A DNA stretch of 64,000 nt from Ciceribacter ferrooxidans (GTDB taxonomy: Bacteria > Pseudomonadota > Alphaproteobacteria > Rhizobiales > Rhizobiaceae). How positions within the stretch are numbered: position 1 is the stretch's first letter; each line of letters opens with the position of its first letter. Under the pieces are notes generated by a model, which was not told where the DNA came from, made no database searches, and saw nothing but the letters and a program-made list of their open reading frames with translations. Position numbers and translations under genes: made by a program. The DNA lies in contig NZ_SDVB01000216.1 of assembly GCF_004137355.1 (NCBI RefSeq), positions 1 to 64,000 of the forward strand, written 5' to 3'. Shown here piece by piece: positions 61,532 through 64,000 of this stretch.

Positions 61532-62608
61532 GTGCCGCGTTATGACGGATTGTTGTCGCCGCTTGCCCGGTTCCTGCCCATCCCCCGGTTGCGCCCCGGC
61601 GCGACCGGACGGGCAAGGCGACCGGTGAAGCGTATCGTCGTCTTCGGTCGCTATCCCAACCCGTCGTCCGATTACTATTTTGCTGCTCGCCTTGCTGCTC
61701 AGGGGATGCCGCCGCATGCCTTTGTTGACGTGCGCGACAATGATCTAAGCAGTCTCGACGCCGACGGAACATTCGTCATCGTTTGTCGCTATGCATCTGC
61801 ATCCGTGTTGGACTGGATAGAGACCGGGAGCAGCCGTCTCGCCGGTGTCGGCCTTTTTCTTGACGATGACATTCCGGCAGTCATCGTCGGTCGCGACGCC
61901 CCCCTTTCTTATAGATTCCTCCTGTTCATGCGGGCCCTTTGGCCTCTTCGACGCCTGAATCGTCATCTCGACATTGTGTGGGCGTCGACACCTCAGCTCG
62001 CCGATCGCCTTGCGTTGGCCGGTGCTCGCGTTCTGTTACCGGCGCCGCCAGAGGAGCTCTGGAACGTGTCGGACAGATCACAGACTGCCACACGCGATAC
62101 GGTGCTCATCGCTTACCATGCAACCGGCGTGCACGTGGAGGAGCACCGGTTTCTACGACCAATCATCCGAGAGGTTCTGGCGCTGCGGCCAGGTGTCGCG
62201 TTTGAAGTCTTCGGGAGCCCGAAGGTGGAACCAGTCTGGCATGGCATGGAGCGGGTGACGCTACGTCGACCGGTCTCGTGGACCAGGTATCTGAACGAGA
62301 TGCTGGCCACGAATGTTGATATTATGCTGGTGCCACTTGCGCCCTCGACAGTCAATGACTGCCGATCTCCTACGAAACGTATCGATGTGGCTAGATCAGG
62401 TGCTGCGGGGATCTTTTCGATCTCGCCCGCCTACGGAGCTCCGGGCGACGACGCCGAGATTCTCCTGCCATACGACCGAGTTATGTGGCGCGACGCCATT
62501 CTCACCCTTATCGATGATCCGGAGAGACGTGCAGCGGCGGCCGCCGCAACTCGGAGTCGCGTCGAAGGCATGACGCAGGCAGCGTCGGACGGATTGGATT
62601 TATCCTGA
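61532..62608 (+). CDS. Glycosyltransferase, GT-B type
   Basis: 358 residues from GTG 61532 behind AGGAGA; the longer frame to 61487 lacks a ribosome site. Features: KRIVVFGRYPNPSSDYYFAA, then DIVWASTPQLADRLALAGAR, and a C-terminal LAPSTVNDCRSPTKRIDVAR resembling glycosyl transferase group 1 nucleotide-sugar binding. It is divergent from the capsule operon and the only plus-strand gene of the locus, probably sharing its substrate polymer. Acceptor unknown. Confidence 0.75.
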   Translation: MPRYDGLLSPLARFLPIPRLRPGATGRARRPVKRIVVFGRYPNPSSDYYFAARLAAQGMPPHAFVDVRDNDLSSLDADGTFVIVCRYASASVLDWIETGSSRLAGVGLFLDDDIPAVIVGRDAPLSYRFLLFMRALWPLRRLNRHLDIVWASTPQLADRLALAGARVLLPAPPEELWNVSDRSQTATRDTVLIAYHATGVHVEEHRFLRPIIREVLALRPGVAFEVFGSPKVEPVWHGMERVTLRRPVSWTRYLNEMLATNVDIMLVPLAPSTVNDCRSPTKRIDVARSGAAGIFSISPAYGAPGDDAEILLPYDRVMWRDAILTLIDDPERRAAAAAATRSRVEGMTQAASDGLDLS

Positions 62609-62621
62609 TACCGATGTCGCC

Positions 62622-63734
62622 CTACTCCAGCCGTCTCCGGAAGAGCCAGGCGGCGGCGGTGAGCGTCACGCAGGCGATCGCGAGGAGGGGCACGGTGTTG
62701 CGGACGACCTCGTGGAAGGGAATATCCTTCAGGAAGACGCCGCGGACTACGATAAGGAAGTAGCGCACGGGATTGATCGCCGTCACCGGCTGCAGCCAGC
62801 CCGGCATGTTCTCGATCGGGGTCGCGAAGCCGGAAAGCAGGATCGCAGGCACGATGAACAGGAAGGCGCCGAGGATCGCCTGCTGCTGCGTCATCGAGAT
62901 CGCCGAGATGAAGAGCCCGATGCCGACCACCGAAAGCAGGTAGAAGAAGGCGGCGCCGTAGAGATAGAGGAGCGAGCCTTCGAGCGGCACATGGAAGAAG
63001 AACACCGCCGCCAGAACATAGACGGTCGTGTGGAAGGCGCCGATCAGCATCGGCGGAATGACTTTGCCGATCAGGATCTCATGGGTTCTGAGCGGCGAGA
63101 CCATCAACTGGTCGAAGGTGCCGAGCTCGCGCTCGCGGGCAATCGACAACGCCGTCACGACGATTCCCATCAGCATGGCGATCACTGCGATGAGATTGGG
63201 CACCATGAACCATTGATAGGTGAGGTTCGGATTGAACCAGTTGCGCGGTGCCACCTCCACCGCGCGCGTTCTCAGCCGGTCTCCGGCCGGGATGTCCGCC
63301 GAGAGCCCGGTGACGATCTCGCCGAGATAACCGGCGACGATCTGCGCGGCGTTCGAGCGGCGCCCGTCGAGGATGACTTGCAGGTCGGCGGGCCTGCCGC
63401 CGTCGATGTCGCGGGAGAAGGTCGGGCCGATCACCACCGCCGCGATCGCCTGCTGCCGGTCGACGCCTTCCCTGATCTCCGCCGGCGTCTCGACGCGGAT
63501 GATCTCGCGGAAGGACGGGGCGCCGTCGATGCGCTGGATGAGTTCGTATCCCCAACGCCCGGCATCGCGGTTCAGCACCAGGACATCGACATTGCGGACC
63601 TCGAGTGTCGCCGCGTAGGAAAAGACGAAGAGCTGGATGATCGGCGGGCCGATCACGATCGCCCGGCCCTTGGGGTCGCGAAGCACCGCGAGCAGTTCCT
63701 TGACGATCAGGGCCTTGAGGCGGAGCCACCACAT
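62622..63734 (-). CDS. ABC-2 type transporter permease (YhhJ-like)
   Basis: 370 residues from ATG 63734, giving MWWLRLKALIVKELLAVLRD, and overlapping nothing of its neighbour (one base apart). An N-terminal helix, a large periplasmic domain (about 45-180, with QVILDGRRSNAAQIVAGYLG), then five helices with GTFDQLMVSPLRTHEILIGK. It belongs to the drug/lipid exporter ABC-2 permeases encoded with a second permease, an HlyD protein and an ATPase. Not obviously part of the capsule locus. Confidence 0.9.
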   Translation of the reverse strand: MWWLRLKALIVKELLAVLRDPKGRAIVIGPPIIQLFVFSYAATLEVRNVDVLVLNRDAGRWGYELIQRIDGAPSFREIIRVETPAEIREGVDRQQAIAAVVIGPTFSRDIDGGRPADLQVILDGRRSNAAQIVAGYLGEIVTGLSADIPAGDRLRTRAVEVAPRNWFNPNLTYQWFMVPNLIAVIAMLMGIVVTALSIARERELGTFDQLMVSPLRTHEILIGKVIPPMLIGAFHTTVYVLAAVFFFHVPLEGSLLYLYGAAFFYLLSVVGIGLFISAISMTQQQAILGAFLFIVPAILLSGFATPIENMPGWLQPVTAINPVRYFLIVVRGVFLKDIPFHEVVRNTVPLLAIACVTLTAAAWLFRRRLE

Positions 63735-63735
63735 G

Positions 63736-64000
63736 TCAGGCGATCCTCTTGCGGGTGCTGCGGGCGGCAAGCGCGAGCAGGACGGTGCCGATGAACAGCA
63801 TGATCCCCATCGAACGCAGGAACATCGGCCAGATGTCTCCGGCGAGAAAGACGCTTTCCAGACTGGGGATCAGGTAGCGGGCGGGTACGATCGCCGTGAT
63901 GAGCCGGATCGGCCGTGGCATGGAATCGATCTCGAACAGGAATCCCGACAAGAGGAAGGCCGGCAGGAAGGCGGAAAGCAGGGCGAGCTGGGAGGCGAGG
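63736..64000 (-). CDS. ABC-2 type transporter permease, C-terminal part
   Basis: The frame is open to the right edge and holds the last 87 residues: [20 protein letters not shown], then [20 protein letters not shown] and a final hydrophobic helix before STRKRIA. It is the sister of the next permease, one base apart, and continues beyond the window. Confidence 0.88.
   Translation of the reverse strand, partial: LASQLALLSAFLPAFLLSGFLFEIDSMPRPIRLITAIVPARYLIPSLESVFLAGDIWPMFLRSMGIMLFIGTVLLALAARSTRKRIA

Noticed and set aside
1-64000. CRISPR arrays, tRNA and rRNA genes
   Set aside because: No regularly spaced repeats, no tRNA cloverleaf arms with the TTCGA loop in intergenic regions and no rRNA sequence were noticed; a software scan was not possible.

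Overview
The window looks like a chromosome or megaplasmid segment of an alphaproteobacterium of the order Hyphomicrobiales, most likely a Rhizobiaceae member close to Sinorhizobium/Ensifer, Rhizobium or Shinella. This rests on high-G+C coding sequence, a DUF1127 small protein, an FtrABCD iron importer, TRAP/idonate and Opp-type operons, and a rhizobial Rkp/Kps-like capsule locus. No rRNA, tRNA or CRISPR array was seen.

Layout. 1-3.5 kb: the 3' end of an IS110-type transposase, then an FAD oxidoreductase, a divergent LysR regulator and an amino-acid-type binding protein with no permease. 3.5-5.7 kb: an isolated tadE-tadG pair. 6-13.9 kb: a seven-gene plus-strand operon for a BMP-type (nucleoside-like) ABC importer with an amidase, a cytosine-deaminase-type amidohydrolase and an isochorismatase-type hydrolase, best read as uptake and hydrolysis of an N-heterocycle or cyclic amide. 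13.9-21.3 kb: an accessory stretch with a TacA/TacT-like toxin-antitoxin pair, the ftrABCD ferrous iron operon behind a Fur-box-like dyad, a hipBA pair and a fused nucleotidyltransferase-HEPN protein.

21.3-33.9 kb: a vanillate-demethylase-like operon (vanA, GntR regulator, vanB) with repeated TGTATACA sites, a UvrD-like helicase with a LexA-type box far upstream, an AbiEii-type toxin gene broken by an in-frame amber codon, an oligopeptide ABC operon (oppA, oppB, oppC and a fused oppDF) with a nested hairpin block behind oppA, and a DUF1127 gene. 34-38.9 kb: a GntR-controlled TRAP transporter with an L-idonate 5-dehydrogenase-like enzyme for sugar-acid use.

39-62.6 kb: a large surface-polysaccharide locus, almost all on the minus strand. 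It holds an ABC-2 exporter (KpsM, KpsT and two different KpsE-like proteins), a single-module KpsC-like protein, UDP-glucose dehydrogenase, the complete dTDP-L-rhamnose pathway (rfbB, rfbC, rfbD, rfbA), several glycosyltransferases including a 997-codon FkbM methyltransferase-glycosyltransferase fusion, and proteins of unknown role. A candidate leading promoter lies near 61.3 kb, and a strong terminator follows rfbA. Genes around 45-50 kb look more A+T-rich than the flanks, which fits horizontal acquisition. The last 1.4 kb carries two ABC-2 permeases of an unrelated exporter; the second runs off the window.

Start codons were chosen from Shine-Dalgarno spacing, overlaps and family N-termini, so several coordinates are shorter than the longest reading frame. 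All family calls come from reading motifs by eye; no database search was run.
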